A DNA stretch of 64,000 bases, from positions 1 through 64,000 of the forward strand of contig CAJTYJ010000018.1 of NCBI GenBank assembly GCA_910583895.1. The letters run 5' to 3'. The notes under the pieces are model-generated. The model made no database searches and was not told the origin of the DNA. It saw nothing but the letters and a program-made list of their open reading frames with translations. Origin of the DNA: an uncultured Lachnospiraceae bacterium (GTDB lineage Bacteria; Bacillota; Clostridia; Lachnospirales; Lachnospiraceae). Of this stretch, positions 41,750-49,282 are shown piece after piece. Within the stretch, counting starts at the first letter, position 1; each line of letters begins with the position of its first letter. Made by a program: the position numbers and the translations under genes.

Positions 41750-42349
41750 CTACAAGGTGATGGACTGCAAAAGGTGCACCACAATCTCATCCCTGTCCGC
41801 TCCCGGATAACGATCGTCTCCATGGAAAGGGACCGGCTCCGGTTTTGTCTGTGCCATCTTTTTCAGCTGTTTTAAAAAGGCTTCCGGCTCTTTTAAGATC
41901 CGCACCCGCTGCTTGTATGAACTGTTTTTCAGCATCCGGCGGATATGTTCCGCCGCTTCTTTGGGATCCAGGGAAGCTTCGCCGGAAAAACCGATCACCT
42001 CTCTTCCCCACACGGCCACACATTCTATATAATAATTCTTCTCATATGAAGTAAATACATTTTCATAGAGAACTGGAAGATCCCCTCTGACTGCTTCGAT
42101 CTGTTCATAAAGGCTCCGGTCCATGGAGGCGTAACGGCCGGCCAGGATCGCCCGGACCACCTGGTTGCAGCCGGGCAGGCAGCCGACTACGGCCACCACC
42201 GTCATGACATTTTCTCTGGTTCCTTTTAGAATCCATGCCCCAAGAAAAATCAGAATCGGCACAGACAGCATGAAAGCTGCTTTTTTCCAGGCTAATATTT
42301 TGTTGCAGTTTAAATACCCAAAGGTACCTTTTTCCGTCTTTTTTTGCAT
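41750..42349 (-). CDS. Conserved membrane protein, unknown
   Basis: A 199-residue protein with a Lys-rich N-terminus, two close membrane segments (about 22-42 and 47-66) and a soluble C-terminal domain of about 125 residues (VLYENVFTSYEKNYYIECV). I do not recognise the family. It starts 1 bp before the end of ygiQ and ends 13 bp before the RluD-like gene, so it is in the same transcription unit. Confidence 0.65.
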   Translation of the reverse strand: MQKKTEKGTFGYLNCNKILAWKKAAFMLSVPILIFLGAWILKGTRENVMTVVAVVGCLPGCNQVVRAILAGRYASMDRSLYEQIEAVRGDLPVLYENVFTSYEKNYYIECVAVWGREVIGFSGEASLDPKEAAEHIRRMLKNSSYKQRVRILKEPEAFLKQLKKMAQTKPEPVPFHGDDRYPGADRDEIVVHLLQSITL

Positions 42350-44332
42350 CTATCGCTCCTGTTTCTTCCGGTGCACATTTCGGATGGTCTTTTTCTGACT
42401 CCGGGTCTTCTGCCCCTTTTGCTTTGGACCTGTTTTTTTGGCATCCGGCCTGTCTTTGGCATCCGGACGGATCAGACAGCCGGGTCCAAAGCCGATCAGA
42501 TCTTCCCGTCCGGCCAGTTTCAGAGCTTCTTTTACCAGTTTTCGGTTCCCGGGATTCCGATACTGAATCAGGGCTCTTTGCAGTTCTTTCTCATGGAGGC
42601 TTCGGGGAACATAGACCGGCTGTCCGGTCCTTGGGTCCAGCCCGGTATAATACATACAGGTGGATATGGTGGAAGGGGTAGGGTAAAAATCCTGTACCTG
42701 TTCCGGCATATAGCCCAGATCCCTGCAGTATTCTGCAAGCTTTACCGCCTCCTTCATGGTGCTGCCCGGATGGGAGGACATCAGATAAGGGACCAGATAC
42801 TGCTTTTTCTGAAGCTTTTCGTTCATCTTTTTATATTGGCCGGCAAATGCTGTATATACAGCGTGTTTTGGTTTTCCCATACAGGAGAGTACCGGATCGC
42901 TTACATGCTCCGGCGCCACCTTCAGCTGACCGCTCACATGATAGCGACAGAGTTCCTCCAGAAAAGGACTTTTTTTATCTGCCAGCACATAGTCAAAACG
43001 GATACCGGAGCGGATGAATACTTTCTTCACTTTGGGAAGCTTTCGCAGTTCTCGAAGAAGCAAAAGATAATCCTGGTGGTCCGCCTTCAGATTACTGCAG
43101 GGTTCTGGAAAAAGGCACTGACGGTTTGGACATGCCCCTCTGGTTTTCTGCTTTTCGCAGGCAGGGGTGCGAAAATCTGCCGTGGGACCGCCCACATCGT
43201 GAATATAGCCCTTAAAATCTGTATCCTCTGTCATCTTCCGGGCTTCTTTTAAAAGGGATTCCCGGCTTCTGGCCTGGACGATCCGCCCCTGGTGAAAAGT
43301 CAGTGCACAGAAAGAACAGCCTCCAAAACAGCCTCTGCAGCTTACCAGGCTGAATTTCACCTCCGAGAGAGCCGGAATCCCCCCTGCCGCATCGTACATA
43401 GGATGCCAGGTCCGGGTGTAGGGAAGTTCATAGATCTTGTCCATCTCTTCCTGGGTCAGCGGCCTGGAAGCCGGATTCTGCACCACGTAGCAGTTTTTGG
43501 AATATTCCTCTGCCAGCCGTCTGCCGGAGAAAGGATCGGTGTTCTGATACTGAATCAGAAAACTTTTGGCATAATATTTTTTCTCTTCCAGCAGTTTTTC
43601 GTATGCGGGAAGGAGGAGATAGTCAGAGAGCTCTGTAAGGGATCTTACCTTGCAGACCGTTCCCGGAATGTCTGTCATCTTCTGCACCGGAATCCCGGCG
43701 GCCAGAGCCTTTGCGATGGCCAGCACCGATCGCTCTCCCATGCCGTAGGAGATCAGGTCCGCTCCGCTTTCCAGCAGAATCGAACGGCGCATAGAATCTG
43801 ACCAGTAGTCATAATGTGCCAGCCTCCGAAGGGAAGCTTCGATGCCTCCAAGGATCACAGGCGTTTTTTTATAGGTCTGCCGGATCAGATTGCAGTAGAC
43901 GATGGCCGCCCGGTCCGGCCTTTTTCCCATCACGCCTCCGGGAGAATACTGATCTTTGCTTCGATGCTTTTTTGCCGCCGTGTAGTGGTTGACCATGGAA
44001 TCCATATTTCCGGCGGATACCAGAAAACCAAGGCGCGGCTCACCAAAGACCGTGACGCTTTCTTTATCGCGAAAATCGGGCTGCGGCACGATCGCCACCG
44101 TATAGCCGTGAGACCAGAGCACCCGGCTGATGATGGCCGGGCCAAAAGAAGGATGATCCACGTAGGCATCCCCGATGATATAGACAAAGTCCGGCTGCCG
44201 GATCTGGAGCTCTCTTAAATCCTCCCTGCATACCGGAAGAAATCCTCTGGAAACTGCAGAAGCTTCTGCTTTTTGCCCTTTTTTGCCTTTTGGCTCCTGA
44301 TGCGGATTCCTATGGTTGTTCATCCAAGGCAC
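42350..44332 (-). CDS. YgiQ-family radical SAM protein
   Basis: A 660-residue protein with the N-terminal YgiQ-specific domain (YIIGDAYVDHPSFG), a radical SAM core whose Fe-S motif is C-x3-C-x2-C (CFGGCSFC), and a C-terminal DUF3362-like segment (RDLGYMPEQVQDFYPTPST) ending in a basic tail. The family is widespread; the substrate is unknown. GTG 44332 lies 9 bases after GGAG; ATG 44323 is an alternative. Its 5' end overlaps the RluB-like gene. Confidence 0.9.
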   Translation of the reverse strand: MPWMNNHRNPHQEPKGKKGQKAEASAVSRGFLPVCREDLRELQIRQPDFVYIIGDAYVDHPSFGPAIISRVLWSHGYTVAIVPQPDFRDKESVTVFGEPRLGFLVSAGNMDSMVNHYTAAKKHRSKDQYSPGGVMGKRPDRAAIVYCNLIRQTYKKTPVILGGIEASLRRLAHYDYWSDSMRRSILLESGADLISYGMGERSVLAIAKALAAGIPVQKMTDIPGTVCKVRSLTELSDYLLLPAYEKLLEEKKYYAKSFLIQYQNTDPFSGRRLAEEYSKNCYVVQNPASRPLTQEEMDKIYELPYTRTWHPMYDAAGGIPALSEVKFSLVSCRGCFGGCSFCALTFHQGRIVQARSRESLLKEARKMTEDTDFKGYIHDVGGPTADFRTPACEKQKTRGACPNRQCLFPEPCSNLKADHQDYLLLLRELRKLPKVKKVFIRSGIRFDYVLADKKSPFLEELCRYHVSGQLKVAPEHVSDPVLSCMGKPKHAVYTAFAGQYKKMNEKLQKKQYLVPYLMSSHPGSTMKEAVKLAEYCRDLGYMPEQVQDFYPTPSTISTCMYYTGLDPRTGQPVYVPRSLHEKELQRALIQYRNPGNRKLVKEALKLAGREDLIGFGPGCLIRPDAKDRPDAKKTGPKQKGQKTRSQKKTIRNVHRKKQER

Positions 44333-45059
44333 CTGTCCTTTCTCCTGCAGCCTGTGTTTTCAGTTTGTAAACCTCTTCCTTTGTCAGCGGCCGGTATTGG
44401 CCGGCAAAAAGCGTATCGTCCAGCACAAGCGTGCCCATGCGCAGCCGTTTCAGATAAGTTACCTGACAGCCGATTGATTCGAACATACGTTTGATCTGGT
44501 GATACTTTCCCTCCCGGATGGTGATCTCCACTTCGCTTTCTTCCCCGCTTTTTTGGATCACCAGATCTGCCGGAAGCGTGCAGCGCTTTTCTCCAATGTC
44601 CAGCCCTTCCAGAAATTTTGCCGCGTGCTCCGCTGTCACCCTTCCTGCCACTTTTGCATAATAGATTTTGTCCACATGCTTTCTGGGAGACAGCAGCTGA
44701 TGGGCCAGTTCGCCGTCATTGGTCAGAAGCAGAAGCCCCTCCGTATCCTTGTCCAGCCGTCCCACAGGAAACAACTGCTTCCAGGACGGTTCCTCAATCA
44801 AGTCCAGAACCGTCTGCTCTTTTCGGTCCTGGGTGGCAGAGACCACGCCGGCCGGCTTGTGGAGCATCAGATACACAAAAGGGGCATACACCGCCTCTTT
44901 CCCGGCGCACTCCACCTGGTCCCTGTCTTCATCAATCTTTTGTTCCGGCTGCTTCACTGTCTCCTGGTTCACCGTGACCAGTCCCTTTTTCAGAAGGGCT
45001 TTTACCTGGCTTCTGGTTCCAAATCCTGTCTCACACAAAAATTTGTCCAGCCGCATCAT
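44310..45059 (-). CDS. RsuA/RluB-type rRNA pseudouridine synthase
   Basis: A 249-residue enzyme with an N-terminal S4 domain (RLDKFLCETGFGTRSQ) and the RsuA/RluB-family catalytic segment PVGRLDKDTEGLLLLTNDG. It pseudouridylates rRNA; RluB, RluE/F or RsuA cannot be told apart by eye. ATG 45059 overlaps the rsmF stop (ATGA) with GGAGG 8 bases upstream, so it is coupled to rsmF. The frame is open 21 codons further without a site. Confidence 0.9.
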   Translation of the reverse strand: MMRLDKFLCETGFGTRSQVKALLKKGLVTVNQETVKQPEQKIDEDRDQVECAGKEAVYAPFVYLMLHKPAGVVSATQDRKEQTVLDLIEEPSWKQLFPVGRLDKDTEGLLLLTNDGELAHQLLSPRKHVDKIYYAKVAGRVTAEHAAKFLEGLDIGEKRCTLPADLVIQKSGEESEVEITIREGKYHQIKRMFESIGCQVTYLKRLRMGTLVLDDTLFAGQYRPLTKEEVYKLKTQAAGERTGALDEQP

Positions 45060-46435
45060 GCGTTCATCCTCCAACCGAAAAAATATTTGTTGCGCAGAGT
45101 CCCCCGGATCAGTTTTCCCCACCCAAGGGGATAGCCGTCCACACAGACCAGCTGCCAGCCCTCCGGCCGGCTGCTCTCTCCTGCTTCCAACTCCAAAGTC
45201 TCTCCTTTCAGATAACGCAGAACCCGGCTGTCCGAGGCCGGCAGATCAACAACCGAAGCATAGTCTTCCTTTTTCAGCACCATGGCAAAGGCCTGACTCG
45301 GCTCAAAGCGCTTTTTCAAAAGCTCGCCCAGATACAGTCCGGTGCGCAGCGTCCGAAGTCCCGGACAGCGCCCGATCCCCTCCGGTATCCAGAATACTTT
45401 TGTGTTCAGAATCTGTATCCCGGCCGGATCAAAGGGCAGCTTCACATCTTTTAAAAACTCTGACAACTCCGGGGGCAGTTTTGTCATCCGTTTTCTTCTC
45501 GTCAGCCTGTCCAAAAGAGCCTCCCCGTCTTTTGTAAGAAGCGCCAGAAAGTGCCCTTCCCCGTCGATCTTATGGGGAAACAGCCGGATACATTTTTCCA
45601 GCGGAAAAGCACTTCCCACAAGCTTTGGGTTGCCCGGGCAAAATCCCTCATGCAGAGGAAGATCTGCCAGATGAAAGTCCGGATGTTTGTTTAAAAATGC
45701 ATCCACGCTGCCCTCATTTTCCAACTCCGAAAAGGTACAGGTAGAATAAAGCATCATCCCTCCGGGTTTTAAAAGCGCTGCCGCCTGATCCAGGATCTCC
45801 CGCTGCATTTTGGCAAACACGCCTGGTCCCTGCTTTTCCCAGGCCGGAATCATATGGGACTGCTTTCGAAACATGCCCTCCCCGGAACAAGGCGCGTCGA
45901 TTAGGATCTTGTCAAAAAATTCATGGAAATGCGCATCCAGTTGATCCCCCATGGCACTGGTGATCAGGATATTTGGCATACCGAACACTTCCAGATTTTT
46001 CAGCAGCGCTTTTGTCCTGGAAGCACTGGCGTCATTGGCCACCAGAAATCCTGTATGATTTAGCTTTGCTGCCAGTTCTGTCGCTTTGCCTCCAGGAGCC
46101 GCGCACAGATCCAGCACCCGCTCCCCTTCTTCGACGGGCAGTACGCTGGCCGGAGTCATGGCGCTTGGCTCCTGGATATAATAAAGTCCGGCATAATAAT
46201 AAGGATGCTTTGTAGGCGCATCCTCTTCGGTGTAATAATAACCGTTCGAAATCCAGGGCACCCGCCTCAGACTGCGAAAAGGGCTGATCCTGTCAAACTC
46301 TTCCACGGAAATCTTGGAAGTGTTCACCCGAAGCCCCATATACCGCGGTTTTTTGTAACTTTCCAGATATGCTCCCAGTTCTTCTTCTCCCAGGATTTTC
46401 TTCATATTTTCCACAAATGCTGCTGGCAGCTCCAT
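45056..46435 (-). CDS. rRNA cytosine-C5 methyltransferase, RsmF/NOL1 family
   Basis: A 459-residue SAM-dependent RNA m5C methyltransferase. Motif I is VLDLCAAPGGKATELAAKL; motif IV DAPCSGEGMFRK holds one catalytic Cys, and the STCTF segment holds the nucleophilic Cys. A C-terminal PUA-like domain follows (about 300-459), as in RsmF. ATG 46435 has AGGAAGG upstream. A short dispersed repeat lies 30 bp upstream of the start. Confidence 0.88.
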   Translation of the reverse strand: MELPAAFVENMKKILGEEELGAYLESYKKPRYMGLRVNTSKISVEEFDRISPFRSLRRVPWISNGYYYTEEDAPTKHPYYYAGLYYIQEPSAMTPASVLPVEEGERVLDLCAAPGGKATELAAKLNHTGFLVANDASASRTKALLKNLEVFGMPNILITSAMGDQLDAHFHEFFDKILIDAPCSGEGMFRKQSHMIPAWEKQGPGVFAKMQREILDQAAALLKPGGMMLYSTCTFSELENEGSVDAFLNKHPDFHLADLPLHEGFCPGNPKLVGSAFPLEKCIRLFPHKIDGEGHFLALLTKDGEALLDRLTRRKRMTKLPPELSEFLKDVKLPFDPAGIQILNTKVFWIPEGIGRCPGLRTLRTGLYLGELLKKRFEPSQAFAMVLKKEDYASVVDLPASDSRVLRYLKGETLELEAGESSRPEGWQLVCVDGYPLGWGKLIRGTLRNKYFFGWRMNA

Positions 46436-46463
46436 CTTTTTATCCTTCCTGTCTTTTCTGAAC

Positions 46464-46514
46464 TTTATTCCCGCGAGCAACGAACCAAGCGGCTGCTTGC
46501 AGCGGGGTATTTGA
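46464..46514 (+). repeat. Dispersed palindromic repeat, short copy
   Basis: A 51-bp sequence between rsmF and the M23 gene. Its left 39 bases (46464-46502) match the minus strand of 12447-12410 with three differences, and its right 22 bases (46495-46516) match the minus strand of 12339-12318 exactly. The two matching parts overlap at GCTTGCAG, so this copy looks like the longer one with about 70 bp removed between two GCTTGCAG repeats. Confidence 0.75.
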
Positions 46515-46585
46515 TTTTGCCAGATAACCTGTCGGAATGTCCGTCCACTGTATCGCTTAGTTCCCCATTATACCACATCTTTGAC

Positions 46586-47251
46586 TTAATAAGAATAACT
46601 TAATTTCTTATTTTCCAGGTATTTCAGCATCCAGTAAGGATTTACTGCCATCTCCTGATCCGCACCCAAAGGCACATACACGCCCAGATGCAGATGTACG
46701 GGAAACTGTCCGGTGGTCCCTTCCGGCCCGTAACCGGTATCTCCCATAAATCCAAGGACGTCTCCTGCCGCCACCAAGTCTCCGGCCTTCCAGTCTCTGG
46801 CATAGGAGTCCAGATGCGCATAATAGTAGTAATTTCCTCCCCCGGAACGCACCCCCACGCGCCAGCCGCCCTTTTCCAGCCAGCCGATCTGTTCGATGAC
46901 GCCGTCTGTGATGCTGACCACCGGATAATAGCCCGACTGGTCCAAAGATGCCATCAGATCCGTACCTTCGTGGCTGCGCTTTCCTCCGTAGTTCCGCTCT
47001 GCCATCCAGGAATTTTCAAAAGCCACCTGTGCCTGTTGGTTGGTGCTGGATTCCGGCACCGGAAACCAGACCAGTTCCTCCCAGACCAGCTCCAGGGTAT
47101 CTCGGTAAAGCTCAAAATCTCCCCTGGTATTTTGTTCCGGCAAAAGTTGTGCTTCTAAAAGTTCTTCCAGCCAGATCATCTCTCCTTGTACGATGCAATT
47201 CAGCAAAAGCACCACCGTCAGATAACATGCAATTTTGCGCATTTGACTCAT
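46586..47251 (-). CDS. M23-family zinc peptidase (LytM domain)
   Basis: A 221-residue secreted peptidase with a signal peptide or N-terminal anchor (about 7-24). The LytM metal site is SHEGTDLMA (H-x3-D) plus the HxH motif VHLHLGVY; a further His (YYYYAHLD) completes it. It should cut peptidoglycan cross-links or, as with SpoIIQ/SpoIVFA relatives, have a structural role in sporulation. It diverges from ylbJ with only 55 bp between starts. Substrate and timing are unknown. Confidence 0.85.
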   Translation of the reverse strand: MSQMRKIACYLTVVLLLNCIVQGEMIWLEELLEAQLLPEQNTRGDFELYRDTLELVWEELVWFPVPESSTNQQAQVAFENSWMAERNYGGKRSHEGTDLMASLDQSGYYPVVSITDGVIEQIGWLEKGGWRVGVRSGGGNYYYYAHLDSYARDWKAGDLVAAGDVLGFMGDTGYGPEGTTGQFPVHLHLGVYVPLGADQEMAVNPYWMLKYLENKKLSYSY

Positions 47252-47306
47252 ATTTTACCGCTTGCCCCATAAAATGTAGGGAATTAGTTCATTATATGGT
47301 GACGGT

Positions 47307-48248
47307 TTGAAAAAGATACTTTTCATTCTGGCGGTATCCGCTCTGATCCTTTTGCTGTTTTCCCACCCGGGAGTGGCCGCCGCCGGCTGTTCTGCGGGAC
47401 TGACTCTCTGGTATACGGCAGTGCTGCCCTCTCTTCTGCCCTTTTTGATCTTTTCCAATCTTCTGATGGCCACCGGGTTGTTCCGATATCTGAATCCGGT
47501 CTACGCTCCTTTCTTAAAACGGCTGTTTCGCATCTCGGATGAGGGCTGCTATGGCGTCCTTCTTGGATTTCTGTGCGGTTTTCCCATGGGAGCCAAAGTC
47601 ATCGCCGACCTGGTCAGAGAAAGACATATTTCCGAAGAAGAAGGTGCTTATCTCCTTGGATTCTGCAACAATGTAAGTCCCGCTTTTTTTCTGAACTATG
47701 TCTGTCTGCAAAAGCTTGGCTATCCTTTTGTCCCCTGGAATCTGGTAGGGTTGTTTTACCTTCTTCCCCTGCTGTATGGCATTTTTACAAGACCTTTTTA
47801 TCACTTCTGCGTACAGCCATCGCAAAAAAAACAGGTCATCCTGCACCGGCTGGATTTTCCGATGCTGGATACCTGTATTATGGACGGATTCTCCACAATC
47901 ACCCGACTGGGAGGATATATTATCCTGTTCACCATTTTGGTGCAGTTTTTGAACCTTTTACCCATCACTCCTGCCCTGCTGGCTTTTTTCAGCTCTTTTT
48001 TGGAGATCAGCTGCGGCGCCAATCAGATCGCCGCACTTCCCGGGTTGTCTGATCTGCACCGTACGGCCTTTGTATGTACCGGATCTGCCTTTGGAGGTCT
48101 TTGTATTTGTGCCCAGACAAAAAGCGTTCTTTCTGGTACCTCCCTGTCTGTTAAAACCTGGCTGAAAGGCCGGATCAGGATTGCTCTCCTTGTGTTTCTT
48201 CTGGTGCAGCTTCCGGCTGTGGTGCCAGCTCTGCGCGGTTGCTGGTGA
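47307..48248 (+). CDS. ylbJ: YlbJ-like sporulation integral membrane protein
   Basis: A 313-residue protein with about eight hydrophobic segments. LTLWYTAVLPSLLPFLIFSN, LLGFLCGFPMGAKVIADL and GFCNNVSPAFFLNY are characteristic of YlbJ, a nucleoside-recognition-type membrane protein required for spore cortex formation in Bacillus. The start is TTG 47307 (weak ribosome site GGTGA). Its last 74 bp overlap the convergent coiled-coil gene. Confidence 0.85.
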   Translation: MKKILFILAVSALILLLFSHPGVAAAGCSAGLTLWYTAVLPSLLPFLIFSNLLMATGLFRYLNPVYAPFLKRLFRISDEGCYGVLLGFLCGFPMGAKVIADLVRERHISEEEGAYLLGFCNNVSPAFFLNYVCLQKLGYPFVPWNLVGLFYLLPLLYGIFTRPFYHFCVQPSQKKQVILHRLDFPMLDTCIMDGFSTITRLGGYIILFTILVQFLNLLPITPALLAFFSSFLEISCGANQIAALPGLSDLHRTAFVCTGSAFGGLCICAQTKSVLSGTSLSVKTWLKGRIRIALLVFLLVQLPAVVPALRGCW

Positions 48249-48759
48249 TCTCACTGTAAAAATCCCGGAACTGATTCATCATGGCTTCGTAGCGGGTATT
48301 GGAATTATCCACCAGACGCTGCACCATCTCCTGCAAAACCGCGAGCTGATCGTCTGTATACTGGATTGCGCCGAGACGAATATCGTTGGCATCCCGTGTG
48401 GCATCGTTTAAAATATCCTGAGCCTGCTGGGTCGCAGTGTCAATCACCTGATTCGCCTGCTCGTATGCCTGCTGCATGATTTCATGCTCGTTGACCATCT
48501 CCTGGTTCTGGATGTTTGCCTGGGCCACGATGGCCTGCGCTTTCTTCTGGGCATCCGCCAGGATCGCATCCTTGTTGGCCAGTACCTTCTGATACCGCTT
48601 GATCTCTTCCGGCGTTTTCATCCGAAGTTCTCTTAGCAGTTCCTCCAGCCTCACCCTGTCCACGATGATCTTGTCCCCGGAACTAAGAAGCGGCCCTTTG
48701 CAGGTGTCAATATAATCTTCGATTTCTTCAATAATCTGTTCAATGCGGCTGTTGCTCAT
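48175..48759 (-). CDS. DivIVA/ATPase-subunit-H-like coiled-coil protein
   Basis: A 194-residue protein, mostly one long amphipathic helix (about 50-165; DAQKKAQAIVAQANIQNQ), with a conserved N-terminus (IEEIEDYIDTCKGPLLSSG) and an acidic, Ala/Pro/Glu-rich tail. Databases often call such Clostridia proteins ATPase subunit H or DivIVA-like; neither role is shown. A clear promoter lies at 48926-48954. The 3' end overlaps ylbJ by 74 bp on the opposite strand. Confidence 0.75.
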   Translation of the reverse strand: MSNSRIEQIIEEIEDYIDTCKGPLLSSGDKIIVDRVRLEELLRELRMKTPEEIKRYQKVLANKDAILADAQKKAQAIVAQANIQNQEMVNEHEIMQQAYEQANQVIDTATQQAQDILNDATRDANDIRLGAIQYTDDQLAVLQEMVQRLVDNSNTRYEAMMNQFRDFYSEITSNRAELAPQPEAAPEETQGEQS

Positions 48760-48861
48760 CTTTTCCTTACTCCTCCTGACTGTCCTGTCATAACGTTTTC
48801 TATTTCTACTTTAAAACACGCTTCTGTACTTTCCCTGTAACAATCAGCCCTTCTTGGTTAT

Positions 48862-48892
48862 GTAACGGTTCAGCAAAAAACTGAATTGTTAC
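48862..48892. promoter_or_regulatory. Inverted repeat in leader of coiled-coil gene
   Basis: GTAACGGTTCAG and CTGAATTGTTAC form a 12-bp imperfect dyad around CAAAAAA. On the plus strand the two non-matching positions are G.U pairs. It lies between the promoter at 48926-48954 and the gene start at 48759 and could be an operator or RNA hairpin. Confidence 0.4.
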
Positions 48893-48925
48893 GCTTCATT
48901 CATAAAACTTTGTAATTTCATGGTA

Positions 48926-48954
48926 ATTATAACTGAACACAGACATTTGCGCAA
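48926..48954 (-). promoter_or_regulatory. Promoter of the coiled-coil gene
   Basis: On the minus strand TTGCGC (48954-48949), a 17-bp spacer and TATAAT (48931-48926). The surrounding gap 48760-49282 (523 bp) holds no gene I trust. It has this promoter, the dyad at 48862-48892 and hairpins at 49180-49250. Confidence 0.65.
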
Positions 48955-49179
48955 GGTATAATTCTTTAAAATGGATTGCCTTACCGGCTCCATTGTTATT
49001 CCATAACTGTACTGCCCCATGACGAATCAGCGGAGTGATTAGCCATAGTGTGAACAGCAACGCTCCATTACCGTGCTGATTCCACACCAGGCAGCAAAGT
49101 GACCGGCGCAGTGTGAAAAATAACTTTGTAAATTTTTTTTATAAGATCAACGTGACCAAACGAATGCGGACGAAAGAAA

Positions 49180-49250
49180 GACTGATACACCGGGGATTTT
49201 ATGACCTATCCACAGCGTATCAGTCTGTACCTGTCACCGTTTTCGTGACA
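49180..49250 (-). terminator. Hairpins after the secreted transglutaminase-like gene
   Basis: On the minus strand, GACTGATAC (49225-49217) pairs with GTATCAGTC (49188-49180) and is followed by TTTCTTTC. TGTCAC/GTGACA (49250-49232) forms a smaller hairpin before it. Both lie shortly after the stop at 49283. The long loop of the main hairpin makes this a moderate terminator candidate. Confidence 0.5.
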
Positions 49251-49282
49251 TTCTTACACCCGGAACTTCCTGTTCAGACTGT

